Assembly: GCA_038253555.1 (NCBI GenBank) | Contig: JBBSGZ010000091.1 | Coordinates: 1 to 15,429 of the forward strand | Source of the DNA: JALYUA01 sp038253555 | GTDB lineage: Bacteria; Acidobacteriota; Thermoanaerobaculia; UBA5066; Gp7-AA6 | Direction of reading: 5' to 3' | Length of the DNA: 15,429 bases | Shown: in pieces, positions 7,303 to 13,851 of the stretch | Layout: every line of letters begins with the position of its first letter | How positions within the stretch are numbered: position 1 is the first letter of the stretch | Notes under the pieces: model-generated | Told to the model about the DNA's origin: nothing | The model's input: only the letters and a program-made list of their open reading frames with translations | Databases searched by the model: none | Made by a program: the position numbers and the translations under genes

Positions 7303-7515
7303 TCACCGGATCCGTCGGCGGCCCTGCATCCGTCTGCACTCCACCGTTCGTCGCCTCCGCCCAGGCGAGACGGGCCTACCAGCCTTTGAATTACGCGGAG
7401 GATCCTCCGCATAATTCGTCTCCTCCCGCGCCTTCGCCTCAATCTGCCGGATCTCCGCAAGGCGAAGCGCGGAGCCGCAGAGCGAGCAGCGGCGAGAAGG
7501 CGTGCCGCCCGTCAC
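7303..7515 (-). CDS. Hypothetical small protein with one CxxC
   Basis: A possible 70-aa protein starts at a GTG that overlaps the previous stop (GTGA, 7515-7512). It carries RRCSLCGSALRLAEIRQIEA, half of a zinc ribbon followed by a charged helix. After about residue 30 the frame runs through a near-perfect 30-bp palindrome (7388-7417) and becomes Arg-rich and non-protein-like. The coding sequence may have been altered there, or the palindrome may be a regulatory hairpin inside a short gene. The family is not recognised. Confidence 0.45.
   Translation of the reverse strand: MTGGTPSRRCSLCGSALRLAEIRQIEAKAREETNYAEDPPRNSKAGRPVSPGRRRRTVECRRMQGRRRIR
7388..7417. repeat. 30-bp near-perfect palindrome
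   Basis: GAATTA and TAATTC flank the perfect 16-mer GCGGAGGATCCTCCGC, with only one mismatched pair (C7394/A7411). There is no loop spacer, so it is a strong DNA dyad or an RNA hairpin with a forced tight loop. It lies inside the small CxxC gene. It could be an operator, an mRNA-processing site or an inserted palindromic unit. Confidence 0.6.
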
Positions 7516-7682
7516 GATGCTTTGCCTCGTACGCCCGGCCGCGCCTCGATCTCCTCGATTCCCGTGCATCGCAGCCTGAACGCCCGCAGGAGGACCTTGA
7601 GCCCCAGCCGGAGGCGAACCAGCGGCGGCACGTTGCCTCCGGGCAGCGGTTCGAGCGTCACGCGGAAGCCGCGGTCGCTCAT
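7512..7682 (-). CDS. Small hypothetical phage-type protein
   Basis: The 56-aa product (MSDRGFRVTLEPLPGGNVPP, then LVRLRLGLKVLLRAFRLRC) has a beta-strand start followed by a basic amphipathic helix. I recall similar short proteins from prophage operons, without known function. The ATG at 7682 overlaps the preceding stop as ATGA, and its own TGA overlaps the next GTG. The coupling on both sides is the best evidence for its start and reality. Confidence 0.65.
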   Translation of the reverse strand: MSDRGFRVTLEPLPGGNVPPLVRLRLGLKVLLRAFRLRCTGIEEIEARPGVRGKAS

Positions 7683-8002
7683 GACTGCCGCGTCCTCAGC
7701 TCTTTCCACCGGCGTAACCGACTCGCACTCACCGTCCAGCGCCCCGACGAGAGCCGCGTGATCGGGAGCTCGTGCCGGTGTCGATACACCCAGTCCCTCG
7801 AGCGCCCGAGCTCTTGCGCGACGGCGGCAGCGTCGAGAGCTCGATCCGTCGTTTCGACGGGCCCGCCGGCAGGCGGCATGAGGATCTCCGCCTGGAGGGT
7901 TGCGAGCGCGCCGTAAAGGGAGGGCAGCGCCTCGCGGGGGAGCTCCTTCACGGCAGCCCGGACGGGCTCGAGCAGCGCGTCGAAGTCAGGGAGAGCCTTC
8001 AC
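7679..8002 (-). CDS. Excisionase-like helix-turn-helix protein
   Basis: From the GTG at 8002 the product is 107 aa. An N-terminal helical region (LPDFDALLEPVRAAVKELP, then LPSLYGALATLQAEIL) precedes a C-terminal winged HTH of the excisionase/MerR-like type: DAAAVAQELGRSRDWVYRHR, ELPITRLSSGRW and SASRLRRWKE, about residues 55-101. It should bind DNA, as excision factor or regulator. A start at 8026 is possible. The GTG is favoured because it overlaps the previous stop (GTGA) and follows a GAGGA. Confidence 0.75.
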   Translation of the reverse strand: MKALPDFDALLEPVRAAVKELPREALPSLYGALATLQAEILMPPAGGPVETTDRALDAAAVAQELGRSRDWVYRHRHELPITRLSSGRWTVSASRLRRWKELRTRQS

Positions 8003-8541
8003 TCGGAGTCCTCGGACGTTGGGCACCCGTCAGGCACCCCGGCCGTTATTTGCTGGGGTTTTTGTAGGGGTTCTGGGCTTCCAACCCGGTGCCCGTCCAC
8101 CACCGTCGCCTCGATCGCCGGCCGTGACTTCGGCACTCCGCCCTCGAAGACGAGCACGTAGTTGTTCGTCGTCGGGCCTGCGCCCGGCGAACCGCCGATG
8201 ATGCCCGTCACCTTCGCGACGGTGTCCGCAATTCGCGCACACTCACGGACGGCCAGGAGCGCCGTCTTCACGTCGCCGCCGCGCTCCGCCTTCTGCCCGA
8301 GCCGACGGGCTTCTTTCGCGAGCCGCTCGAGCTCCGCGCCGAGGCTCTCCGCGCTCGCGAGGTCCCGAACCGACTTCGACGCGACCAGGCTCGCCGGCAG
8401 GTGCGAGGCAAGGTGCCGGTTGAGCGCGTCCCGGCTGATTCGCACACTGTGCGCTATCGCCAAGCGAGCCTCCCCTCTGAGGGCTCTCTCGTCGATGGAG
8501 GGACGGTCTGCTCGGGAGCAAACGGTGCAAACGCGAGGCAT
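7999..8541 (-). CDS. Zinc-knuckle plus HTH protein, phage type
   Basis: The 180-aa protein begins MPRVCTVCSRADRPSIDERA. Cys 5 and Cys 8 with His 43 and His 47 (RHLASHLP) form a plausible CxxC...HxxxH zinc site around an HTH-like core (RLAIAHSVRISRDALNRHL). A coiled-coil region (about 58-105, SLGAELERLAKEARRLGQKA) and a low-complexity tail follow. The N-terminal pattern recurs in phage genes, sometimes near terminases, so a small-terminase-like or replication-accessory role is conceivable but unproven. The ATG at 8541 is chosen over 8610 because family-like sequence starts there. It is the first gene after the palindrome-rich candidate origin. Confidence 0.75.
   Translation of the reverse strand: MPRVCTVCSRADRPSIDERALRGEARLAIAHSVRISRDALNRHLASHLPASLVASKSVRDLASAESLGAELERLAKEARRLGQKAERGGDVKTALLAVRECARIADTVAKVTGIIGGSPGAGPTTNNYVLVFEGGVPKSRPAIEATVVDGHRVGSPEPLQKPQQITAGVPDGCPTSEDSE
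8021..8040 (-). repeat. Inverted GGGTGCC doublet inside the element
   Basis: GGGCACCC (8021-8028) and GGCACCCC (8033-8040) form the reverse-orientation counterpart of the doublets near attL and attR, with 11-bp spacing. They fall in the weakly constrained C-terminal codons of the zinc/HTH gene and just before the excisionase-like gene. Confidence 0.35.
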
Positions 8542-8584
8542 CAGCGCCGGGCTCCGAAGGGGTGTCTCATGGGTTTTCTCGGGG

Positions 8585-8700
8585 AGTAAGTCCCCCCCAA
8601 GTTCCCCCAAGTGCCACTGGGGGGAACTTCCCCAAGAAGAAGTAGTCCCTCCCCCCCCTTACCCCGTAGGGGGGAGGTACTACTTAGGGGGGTACTTACT
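8585..8700. repeat. Nested inverted-repeat cluster; candidate replication origin
   Basis: Six versions of an AAGT..CCCCCC unit alternate in orientation (+,+,-,+,-,-). The outer arms AGTAAGTCCCCCC (8585-8597) and GGGGGG-T-ACTTACT (8687-8700) pair and enclose two hairpins. The first is 8599-8629: AAGTTCCCCC, AGTG, a C centre, CACT, GGGGGAACTT, with one mismatch. The second is 8640-8685: AAGTAGT, CC, T, CCCCCC against GGGGGG, A, GG, ACTACTT, with one mismatch. The whole can fold as a three-way junction. It lies 22 bp beyond the RepA-like gene's stop codon, where satellite and plasmid origins often sit, and the units could be iterons. A packaging site or structured RNA is the alternative. Confidence 0.6.
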
Positions 8701-8722
8701 TGTCCGGGACAGGTGACATGTC

Positions 8723-9943
8723 TCATGGGGCGAGGAGTACGATTTCGCGCTCGTTGCGAGTGCCCGGAATCGGGCGTTTGAAGAGGCGCACGCCGAGGGG
8801 TGGCTGACCGTCTGTTGCGAGGTGAATTTTCCAGACCGCTTTCTCGGCCATCCTCTCGGATCGGCCGAACTCAGTTTGGAGTGCCTGAGCGACGAGCTTC
8901 TGTGGCCAGGCGGTGCCGGGTTTGGAGAGGAGGATCTCCTCGATTGCCTTGAAGCTGTCGAATCCGACGACGGGCTCGGCCTGGAGGCTCGTCACCTGCC
9001 ACGCGGTTGTCTGCTCATCGAGGACCAGGTTGATCGGGTCGGGTTCTGGGGCGGAGCGCAGGGTGGCGCGGAGCTCGCCGAGCCCGCGGGCGCGTTTACC
9101 GAGACCGAGGAGTCCGTCGCATGCGGCGAAGAAGTCCGATGAACCTCGCGCCGCGTCCTCCCAGAATTCGGAGCCCTCGAGGTTTTTGCGCGTGTGGTGC
9201 GCGATCACTTCGGCAATTTGGTATTCCGTTCGGATCGCGCCGAAGAAGGCCATCGCCTTGGCGACCTGGTCGGAGTCGTTTTCCTTCCCGGTGTACACAC
9301 GTCGGAAGGAATCGACGATGAGCAGCGTCGGTTGCGCCTTCTCGATCTCGCGGCGGATCTCGTCGGGTCTCTCGATGGAGAGACCTCCCAGAGCGACGAA
9401 ATGGACCCGCGAGAGCGTCTCCGGATCCCAGAAGGCTGGATGCGCGGCGCGGATGCGAAGCCAGCGACTCCAGAGCGTTGGCCGGCCCATTTCCTCGTCG
9501 ATGTAGAGGACGCGGCCGCGGGAGACCTTCCGGCCGAGAAAATCGACACCTCCGCCGATGCACAGAGCCAGGAGGAGGAGCAGAAAGCTCTTCCCGATTT
9601 TCGGCCGCCCGATGAGGCCGGTAATCCCGAGCGCCTGGATGAGGAGATCCACGACCCATCCCACGACGGGGGGAGGAGAAGCCTCGAGCTCCGCGAGCGA
9701 GAACCCGAGCGGGCGATAGCCGAGAATCTCGTCGGGTGTGTTCGCGATGCCCGCCTTGCGGAACAGCTGGTCGATCTGTTCGCGGCAGGCGATTGCTCTG
9801 CCGTCGTGGAAAGCTTCCTCTCGGCTGAGGTCTTTCGCCCGTTCGATGACGCGCTCCGCGTGCATGCGCTGGAGGACCTCGGGAGGGATCGGCGGCTGGG
9901 AAAGGAAGAGCTCGATCGGGTCGGTCTCCATGTCCGTGCTCAT
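8723..9943 (-). CDS. RepA-like AAA ATPase / replicative helicase
   Basis: The 406-aa protein resembles RepA-type hexameric replicative helicases (AAA_25 / RecA-like fold) of plasmids and phages. It has Walker A GLIGRPKIGKS (109-119), Walker B PTLLIVDSFRR (205-215), HHTRK (249-253) and ARGSSDFFAACD (265-276), which is a typical post-Walker signature. The N-terminal 90 residues are helical and charged. The last 80, after the ATPase core, look like a winged-helix segment (QKLVAQALQTEFG). It probably opens or unwinds the element's origin, perhaps at the palindromes directly downstream. Its ATG overlaps the stop of a 58-aa gene (ATGA). Confidence 0.88.
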   Translation of the reverse strand: MSTDMETDPIELFLSQPPIPPEVLQRMHAERVIERAKDLSREEAFHDGRAIACREQIDQLFRKAGIANTPDEILGYRPLGFSLAELEASPPPVVGWVVDLLIQALGITGLIGRPKIGKSFLLLLLALCIGGGVDFLGRKVSRGRVLYIDEEMGRPTLWSRWLRIRAAHPAFWDPETLSRVHFVALGGLSIERPDEIRREIEKAQPTLLIVDSFRRVYTGKENDSDQVAKAMAFFGAIRTEYQIAEVIAHHTRKNLEGSEFWEDAARGSSDFFAACDGLLGLGKRARGLGELRATLRSAPEPDPINLVLDEQTTAWQVTSLQAEPVVGFDSFKAIEEILLSKPGTAWPQKLVAQALQTEFGRSERMAEKAVWKIHLATDGQPPLGVRLFKRPIPGTRNEREIVLLAP

Positions 9944-10116
9944 GCCGCCCGCCGGATCCGGAGGCTCGCCTTGAACGCATCGCGCAGCCGGCGTCGCAGG
10001 ACCGGCACGACCTCCTCCGTCTTCGTCGGACTGGCCTCGCGGGTCAACTCAAGGCAGAGCGAGTACGCCGCGCTGCAATGGGCGCGAGCCATTTGTGCGG
10101 CCGGGTCGGGCTTCAT
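9940..10116 (-). CDS. 58-aa hypothetical protein between HTH and RepA genes
   Basis: This short gene encodes MKPDPAAQMARAHCSAAYSL and continues with CLELTREASPTKTEEVVPVL to RIRRAA. Its ATG overlaps the HTH gene's stop (10116-10113, ATGA) and its TGA overlaps the RepA start (9943-9940, ATGA). Coupling at both ends is strong support despite the size. The predicted product is helical with a basic C-terminus. No family is recognised. It may be a helicase-loading or replication-accessory protein; that is a guess from position. Confidence 0.65.
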   Translation of the reverse strand: MKPDPAAQMARAHCSAAYSLCLELTREASPTKTEEVVPVLRRRLRDAFKASLRIRRAA

Positions 10117-10418
10117 CTGGCCTCCCGGTCGATGGCCTCACGCACGCGCTCGTAGTCTTCCCGCCCCGCGAGATACCGGCGCGCGGACTCGAACAAAACG
10201 TAACCGTCGGCGCCGAGCTCCAACTGCCCCTTAACGATCAGCGAATCAACCGTTTTCCAGGAGAGACACAACAACAATGCCGCCTCGTCCCGTGAGAGCG
10301 AAGCTGGTGAAGGAGTTAGTGCGAATCGCAAACGAGAGACCCGATTGCGAACCGCCAGGCGCGTGATCCCCGCAATCGTGCTTGCCTCGTCGACTGAAAG
10401 CCTGTTGTCGTGCGACAC
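10113..10418 (-). CDS. Helix-turn-helix protein upstream of RepA
   Basis: The GTG at 10418 follows a strong Shine-Dalgarno GGAGGAA, which settles the start against a much longer open frame. The 101-aa product has two HTH-like stretches: LSVDEASTIAGITRLAVRNR near the N-terminus and SLSRDEAALLLCLSWKTVDS, then LIVKGQLELGADGYVLFES, typical of excisionase-type (HTH_17) winged helices. It probably binds DNA as a regulator of the replication genes or as an initiator partner of the RepA-like ATPase. It is coupled to the 58-aa gene and separated by 41 bp from the upstream block. Confidence 0.7.
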   Translation of the reverse strand: MSHDNRLSVDEASTIAGITRLAVRNRVSRLRFALTPSPASLSRDEAALLLCLSWKTVDSLIVKGQLELGADGYVLFESARRYLAGREDYERVREAIDREAR

Positions 10419-10459
10419 CGTTTCCTCCAGGTTTTCTTGCCCGTACCGGGGCTCCCGTC

Positions 10460-10645
10460 TTACTTGCCGGCCGTCGTCTCTGCGGCTTTCTGGTCCGCGA
10501 ACTCTCGCGCCGACATCCCGAGCCGGTGCGCCACCTGGAGCTCGACCTCGGTCAAGCCGCAGGTGTCCGGCGGCGCGTCGGCTGTCCGGTAGTCCTCCGG
10601 TGTCAGTCCGAAAATCCGAGCACCCACGCGCTCCGCCTCGCTCAT
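10460..10645 (-). CDS. 61-aa hypothetical phage-type protein
   Basis: The product reads MSEAERVGARIFGLTPEDYR, with LTEVELQVAHRLGMSAREFA near the C-terminus. The segment has two helical, HTH-like repeats of the kind 'LT..E..VA..LGMS..EFA' that I associate with phage scaffold or protease-adjacent proteins, without certain function. The ATG overlaps the preceding stop as ATGA (10645-10642). It is the last gene of a three-gene block that begins at 11408. Confidence 0.65.
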   Translation of the reverse strand: MSEAERVGARIFGLTPEDYRTADAPPDTCGLTEVELQVAHRLGMSAREFADQKAAETTAGK

Positions 10646-10899
10646 TTCGCCGCCCGTTCGATCGGAAATTCGACGGAGGCCGGCCGCTCGTCGTCACGCG
10701 CCGGCATGGAATTTCCGTCGCCGTCGACCTCTTCGAAAGCGATGAAGGGATTCCGCCTGACGGCGGCGAAATCGAGTCCTTCGGCGTCCCACTCGGAGCG
10801 CAGCTTTGCCGTCGGCGTGTTCGCCCGCAGGACTCGAAGCGGCGAGCCGTCCTTCTTCAGCAGCATCTGGTCGCGGACCATCGAGGTCAAAGTGATCAT
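10642..10899 (-). CDS. 85-aa hypothetical protein
   Basis: The product starts MITLTSMVRDQMLLKKDGSP and ends in an acidic and then basic tail (EEVDGDGNSMPARDDERP, then ASVEFPIERAAK). The ATG at 10899 overlaps the previous gene's TGA (ATGA). A longer reading up to 11076 is the shadow of that gene. I recognise no domain. Predicted soluble, mixed alpha/beta, no cysteine or membrane segment. Confidence 0.65.
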   Translation of the reverse strand: MITLTSMVRDQMLLKKDGSPLRVLRANTPTAKLRSEWDAEGLDFAAVRRNPFIAFEEVDGDGNSMPARDDERPASVEFPIERAAK

Positions 10900-11408
10900 C
10901 GGGCTCCCCCTTTCGCCGCCGCAGCTGGCGGGTTCTTCAAGCGCGCCGAGACGGCGTTCACGATAAAATCTGAAATCGTTTCGTCCGCATCGAGCGCCGC
11001 GTGCCGGATACGCCGGCCGAGCTCTTTGGGCACCATTGCGCCGATCCGCGAAAACCCGGCAGGGTCCGGCGTCCACGAAATCTGCCCGTCCTGCCGCGCC
11101 CAGTTTGCGAGCGCATCCATTGCGCCGAGCACCGCGTGCAGCGGCGGATCGCTTTCCGAATAGCGCGCCGCGAAACCGTCCTTAAAAGCGGCATGGCCGT
11201 CGCTGCCGTGAGAGATAGAGAGGGTCACGGCGCGCGACCAGTCGGACTGACCGGCGTACTCGACGAAAGGTCGGAAGTTTCGCTGCCAGGACTCGTGATG
11301 ATGCCCGCTGCTGTTGCCGGGAACCCAGGGACGGTAAACGCCGAGCGGCGTTTTGCCCGCCCCGATAAGATCCGCCTTCCACTTTTCCCCTGAAGCTGGT
11401 TCGTTCAT
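10896..11408 (-). CDS. 170-aa hypothetical protein with RHH-like C-terminus
   Basis: The 170-aa protein has a conserved-looking N-terminal half rich in Trp and His (YRPWVPGNSSGHHHESWQRN, then FRPFVEYAGQ). After a central helical region comes a C-terminal segment (AMVPKELGRRIRHAALDADE, then TISDFIVNAVSARL) that looks like the strand-helix-helix of an RHH/Arc-like DNA-binding unit. Function is unknown. The start is certain: AAGGAGG lies 5 nt before the ATG. That ribosome site is inside a long hairpin, so translation of this three-gene block may be controlled. Confidence 0.75.
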   Translation of the reverse strand: MNEPASGEKWKADLIGAGKTPLGVYRPWVPGNSSGHHHESWQRNFRPFVEYAGQSDWSRAVTLSISHGSDGHAAFKDGFAARYSESDPPLHAVLGAMDALANWARQDGQISWTPDPAGFSRIGAMVPKELGRRIRHAALDADETISDFIVNAVSARLKNPPAAAAKGGAR

Positions 11409-11439
11409 CCGCGCCTCCTTGTAGAAGGAGTGTGCGCGG
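11409..11439 (-). promoter_or_regulatory. Hairpin that buries the ribosome site of the 170-aa gene
   Basis: Read on the - strand, CCGCGC, a 3-nt bulge ACA and CTCCTT pair exactly with AAGGAG and GCGCGG across a CTAC loop. The 3' arm contains the whole Shine-Dalgarno sequence and ends directly against the ATG. A 12-bp stem of this composition would block ribosome entry unless melted, bound or avoided by coupled translation. As DNA it could also serve as an operator. Confidence 0.6.
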
Positions 11440-11458
11440 ATTGATCCGGCTAAACCAT

Positions 11459-11494
11459 GTTAGTTACGCGACGTTTTTAAGTCGTGGTTCTAAC
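11459..11494. repeat. Interrupted dyad at the end of the 193-aa gene
   Basis: GTTAG (11459-11463) and CTAAC (11490-11494), with CGCGAC (11467-11472) and GTCGTG (11481-11486) inside, form a 36-bp interrupted palindrome with one mismatch around an A/T-rich centre. It overlaps the TAG stop of the 193-aa gene. It may mark a transcript end or an operator between two operons. No U-run follows on the - strand, so it is not a textbook terminator. Confidence 0.35.
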
Positions 11495-12071
11495 GGAAGC
11501 GGCGCTCAATCTGACGAAGGCCTTCCGCGATTCGTTCGACATCCTCCGGGGTGTTGTCCGCACGGGGCTGCATGAACCGAATGAAAATTCGGGCGACGCG
11601 GCGATGCGCTGGGCGGCCGTCGTTTGCCTCCCTGACGAGATCGAAGAACCGGGCCGCCTTTGCCGGAAAGGTGTCGAACGAGGGTGCTCCCGCAACGGCC
11701 CACCGTCGGATCAAGTCCGGGAGATCGAACGCCTCGGCGTCGCTCGGCGCCGCGCCCGTGGAGAGATTGACTTTCTCGACTTTGTCGGCCAACCGCCCAA
11801 CGGTCCGGCGAAGATCCTTAAGCTCTCGGGGTGAGATTCCCGTTCGCTTCTCATGCGAGCGGCGGCTGGCCGCTTCGTCGGCGATCCACGCTTCTTCGGC
11901 CGCCAGGAGGCGACAGGCGAGCTCGGCCCGGTCGCAATTCGGCAGGCGGGCGAAACGCTCGAACTCCTCGCAAGATTCGCCCGCCGGTCCGAGCAATCGG
12001 GTGAGCTCTTCCTCGATCCGGGCGAGCGCCAGCGCCGGGATGTCGTCCTCATCGTCCGCCCGGTGCGCCAT
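11490..12071 (-). CDS. 193-aa hypothetical protein
   Basis: The product is acidic at the N-terminus (MAHRADDEDDIPALALARIE), then helical with a coiled-coil-like stretch near residues 78-105 (SPRELKDLRRTVGRLADKVE). The C-terminal half carries FDLPDLIRRWAVAG and RRVARIFIRFMQPRADNTPE. No motif points to a known family. It stands alone between two gaps of about 80 and 110 bp, each with an inverted repeat. A structural or small-terminase-like role cannot be excluded, but nothing in the sequence proves it. Confidence 0.7.
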   Translation of the reverse strand: MAHRADDEDDIPALALARIEEELTRLLGPAGESCEEFERFARLPNCDRAELACRLLAAEEAWIADEAASRRSHEKRTGISPRELKDLRRTVGRLADKVEKVNLSTGAAPSDAEAFDLPDLIRRWAVAGAPSFDTFPAKAARFFDLVREANDGRPAHRRVARIFIRFMQPRADNTPEDVERIAEGLRQIERRFR

Positions 12072-12171
12072 GCGAGCCCCCCGCTCTCCCCCGCGAAGAA
12101 ATCAATCGGGCGGAGGCACGGCGCGGGGGGCCGCGGTTCGGGAGCTACCCTATCCGCCCACTGGTCACTCT

Positions 12172-12189
12172 ACGCTTGCGGTCAAGCGT
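12172..12189. repeat. Hairpin at the 3' end of the 93-aa gene
   Basis: ACGCTTG (12172-12178) and CAAGCGT (12183-12189) are perfect inverted arms around 4 nt and overlap the TGA of the 93-aa gene (12184-12182). It may end or protect the terminase transcript. No U-run follows on the - strand. The rest of the 110-bp gap to the 193-aa gene is GC-rich with no clear promoter. Confidence 0.4.
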
Positions 12190-12463
12190 TCAGGTCCGCC
12201 CGCCCTTTGAGCAGCCGGACCATGCGCTCCGCCTCTTCCCTTGCCAGTAAAAACCGTTCGCTGTCGAAGCGACCATTCGTAACTCGCAGCAACACAGCCA
12301 ACGCTCGGTAGGCCTCCCACAAATCCGCCCGGGACACTGAAAGCTGCGCCGGCGTTTCAGGCGGGGGAGTAGCGGCGCCCGCCGACGGCTCCTCCCGTTT
12401 CACCGGAAAGAACGCCGCGCCGCGCTTGCCTGACACTTCGGCCGATTCTACGGCCCGCGTCAA
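12182..12463 (-). CDS. 93-aa hypothetical protein coupled to terminase
   Basis: The preferred start is a TTG at 12463 that overlaps the terminase TGA (TTGA), preceded by GGGGA. The N-terminal 45 residues are low complexity (Pro/Ala/Glu). The C-terminal half is a clear helical hairpin (SRADLWEAYRALAVLLRVTN, then SERFLLAREEAERMVRLLKG). It is immediately downstream of the terminase gene, so a packaging accessory is possible. An open frame reaching 12529 overlaps the terminase and is not favoured. Confidence 0.6.
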   Translation of the reverse strand: MTRAVESAEVSGKRGAAFFPVKREEPSAGAATPPPETPAQLSVSRADLWEAYRALAVLLRVTNGRFDSERFLLAREEAERMVRLLKGRADLNA

Positions 12464-13833
12464 AATCCCCGGAAGCGGTTTCGCCGGTCGCGTTCTTCCG
12501 CTTCGGCCTCGTCCATTTCGCGCGCCCACGTTCCGCCGTTCTCGTAGAACTTCCCCGGGCGATACCCGCTCTCGTCGAGGGAAGTGCCAGCGTACTTCGC
12601 GATCGCCAGCGGCACGAAGAATCCCGCACCGCCCTTTCCGAGCTCCGTGACGGCCAACGCGAGAGACATGACGCCGTCGTCGCTCATGCCCGAAGCGGAG
12701 CCGTATTTCACCTCCCCGTTTTCACTGAGGACGAACTCCATCCCTTCCAATTCTTCCTTGAGCCACTGATATTTTTCTGGAACCGTGATTGCGCGCCTCT
12801 CGACGGCGACGATGAGCCCTTCGAGCAAACGCTTCTTGCTCGGGCCCGAAAAGATGAACGGCTCGACGCGCAGCCCGGCCTTCCGGAGCTCCTCGATCAC
12901 GACGTCACCGATGCCCGTCGCATCGACAACCGCGCGCGAACAGCCGAACCGCGCATAGAGCGCCGCGGCGCGCTCAACCTGGACCGTCCAGGCAACCGCG
13001 TTGAACCGGTCGACGTAGGCCACCTTTCCCGAGCCCACGTCGAGCACGGTCAGGACCGTCCAGTCCTGTTTGCGCGCGAGGTCTGCGCCCATGACGTATC
13101 GCCCGCCCTTCACCGGCGAGCTCCACTCCGCGCCAGTGAAAATCTCGTCGAGTCCTCGAAAGAGCGCCGCATCCTCCGCCGGGATTTCCGCCAGGTAGAG
13201 CGCCCGCCACAAACTCTCAGGCATCTTCCCGCGCATCGACTCGATGAGCTCGGCCGGGACGAAACCTTCCCCGAGAGTCGGGAAGAGCATGTAATCCTCG
13301 GAGGATTTTGCGCGCTCTTCGGGCGTCATGTGCTTGACCCGGAGCAGGTGTCGGATCGCCCAGTTCTTTGACCCGCGCTCGAGGTTGAACGCGAGCCGGA
13401 CCTTACCGTTCGTCGCCGAAATCGTCGTGAGCGCCGCGGTCAGGGACGCCTCGGTCTGCCGGCTCGCTTCGTCGATTACGACCCGGTGATAGGCGTCGCC
13501 GTAGAGCGGTTCCACGTGGTCGCCCGAATAAAAATCGATCCTTCCTCCGTTCTCGCCGGTGAATTTCAACTCCGCCGCGGCGACGTCCTGGCGCGCGATC
13601 GGGACCTCGAGAAAAGTCTTGAGCAGATCGTAGAACGCACGCGTTCGCTTGAACCACGGTCCGACCACGGCGCATCGCTCGCCGGCGAGCAAGCCCTGGA
13701 CGACCCAGAGCGCGAGCCCGACCGTCTTCCCGGTCTTCGTCCCGGCGCCGACGTAGAGGATCCGCGCCGGGCTCTCGATGAGCCTTCGCTGATTTTCCGT
13801 CAGCGCCGGCAGCGTGAGTTTTACAGGGGGCAT
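12460..13833 (-). CDS. terL: Phage terminase large subunit
   Basis: The 457-aa protein is a DNA-packaging motor: an N-terminal ATPase and a C-terminal RNase H-like nuclease that cuts and pumps DNA into a procapsid. Walker A is GAGTKTGKT (29-37), Walker B VVIDEA (118-123), with a coupling-type segment RLAFNLERGSKNW after it. Nuclease carboxylates are visible at Asp 251 (MGADLARKQDW), Asp 304 (VVDATGIGD) and Asp 385/386 (SDDGVMSLALA). The length is near normal and nothing is broken. The ATG at 13833 starts the homologous part; the open frame further upstream to 13986 crosses the att region. It is the first gene inside attR. No portal or capsid gene is beside it. Confidence 0.88.
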   Translation of the reverse strand: MPPVKLTLPALTENQRRLIESPARILYVGAGTKTGKTVGLALWVVQGLLAGERCAVVGPWFKRTRAFYDLLKTFLEVPIARQDVAAAELKFTGENGGRIDFYSGDHVEPLYGDAYHRVVIDEASRQTEASLTAALTTISATNGKVRLAFNLERGSKNWAIRHLLRVKHMTPEERAKSSEDYMLFPTLGEGFVPAELIESMRGKMPESLWRALYLAEIPAEDAALFRGLDEIFTGAEWSSPVKGGRYVMGADLARKQDWTVLTVLDVGSGKVAYVDRFNAVAWTVQVERAAALYARFGCSRAVVDATGIGDVVIEELRKAGLRVEPFIFSGPSKKRLLEGLIVAVERRAITVPEKYQWLKEELEGMEFVLSENGEVKYGSASGMSDDGVMSLALAVTELGKGGAGFFVPLAIAKYAGTSLDESGYRPGKFYENGGTWAREMDEAEAEERDRRNRFRGF

Positions 13834-13851
13834 GGGGTCCCGGGTTTTTTT

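Noticed and set aside
7020..7916. 298-codon + strand frame over the small-gene cluster
   Set aside because: Low-complexity composition; the - strand cluster has coupled starts and stops and recognisable HTH sequence. The shared NYAEDPP reading on both strands comes from the palindrome at 7388-7417.
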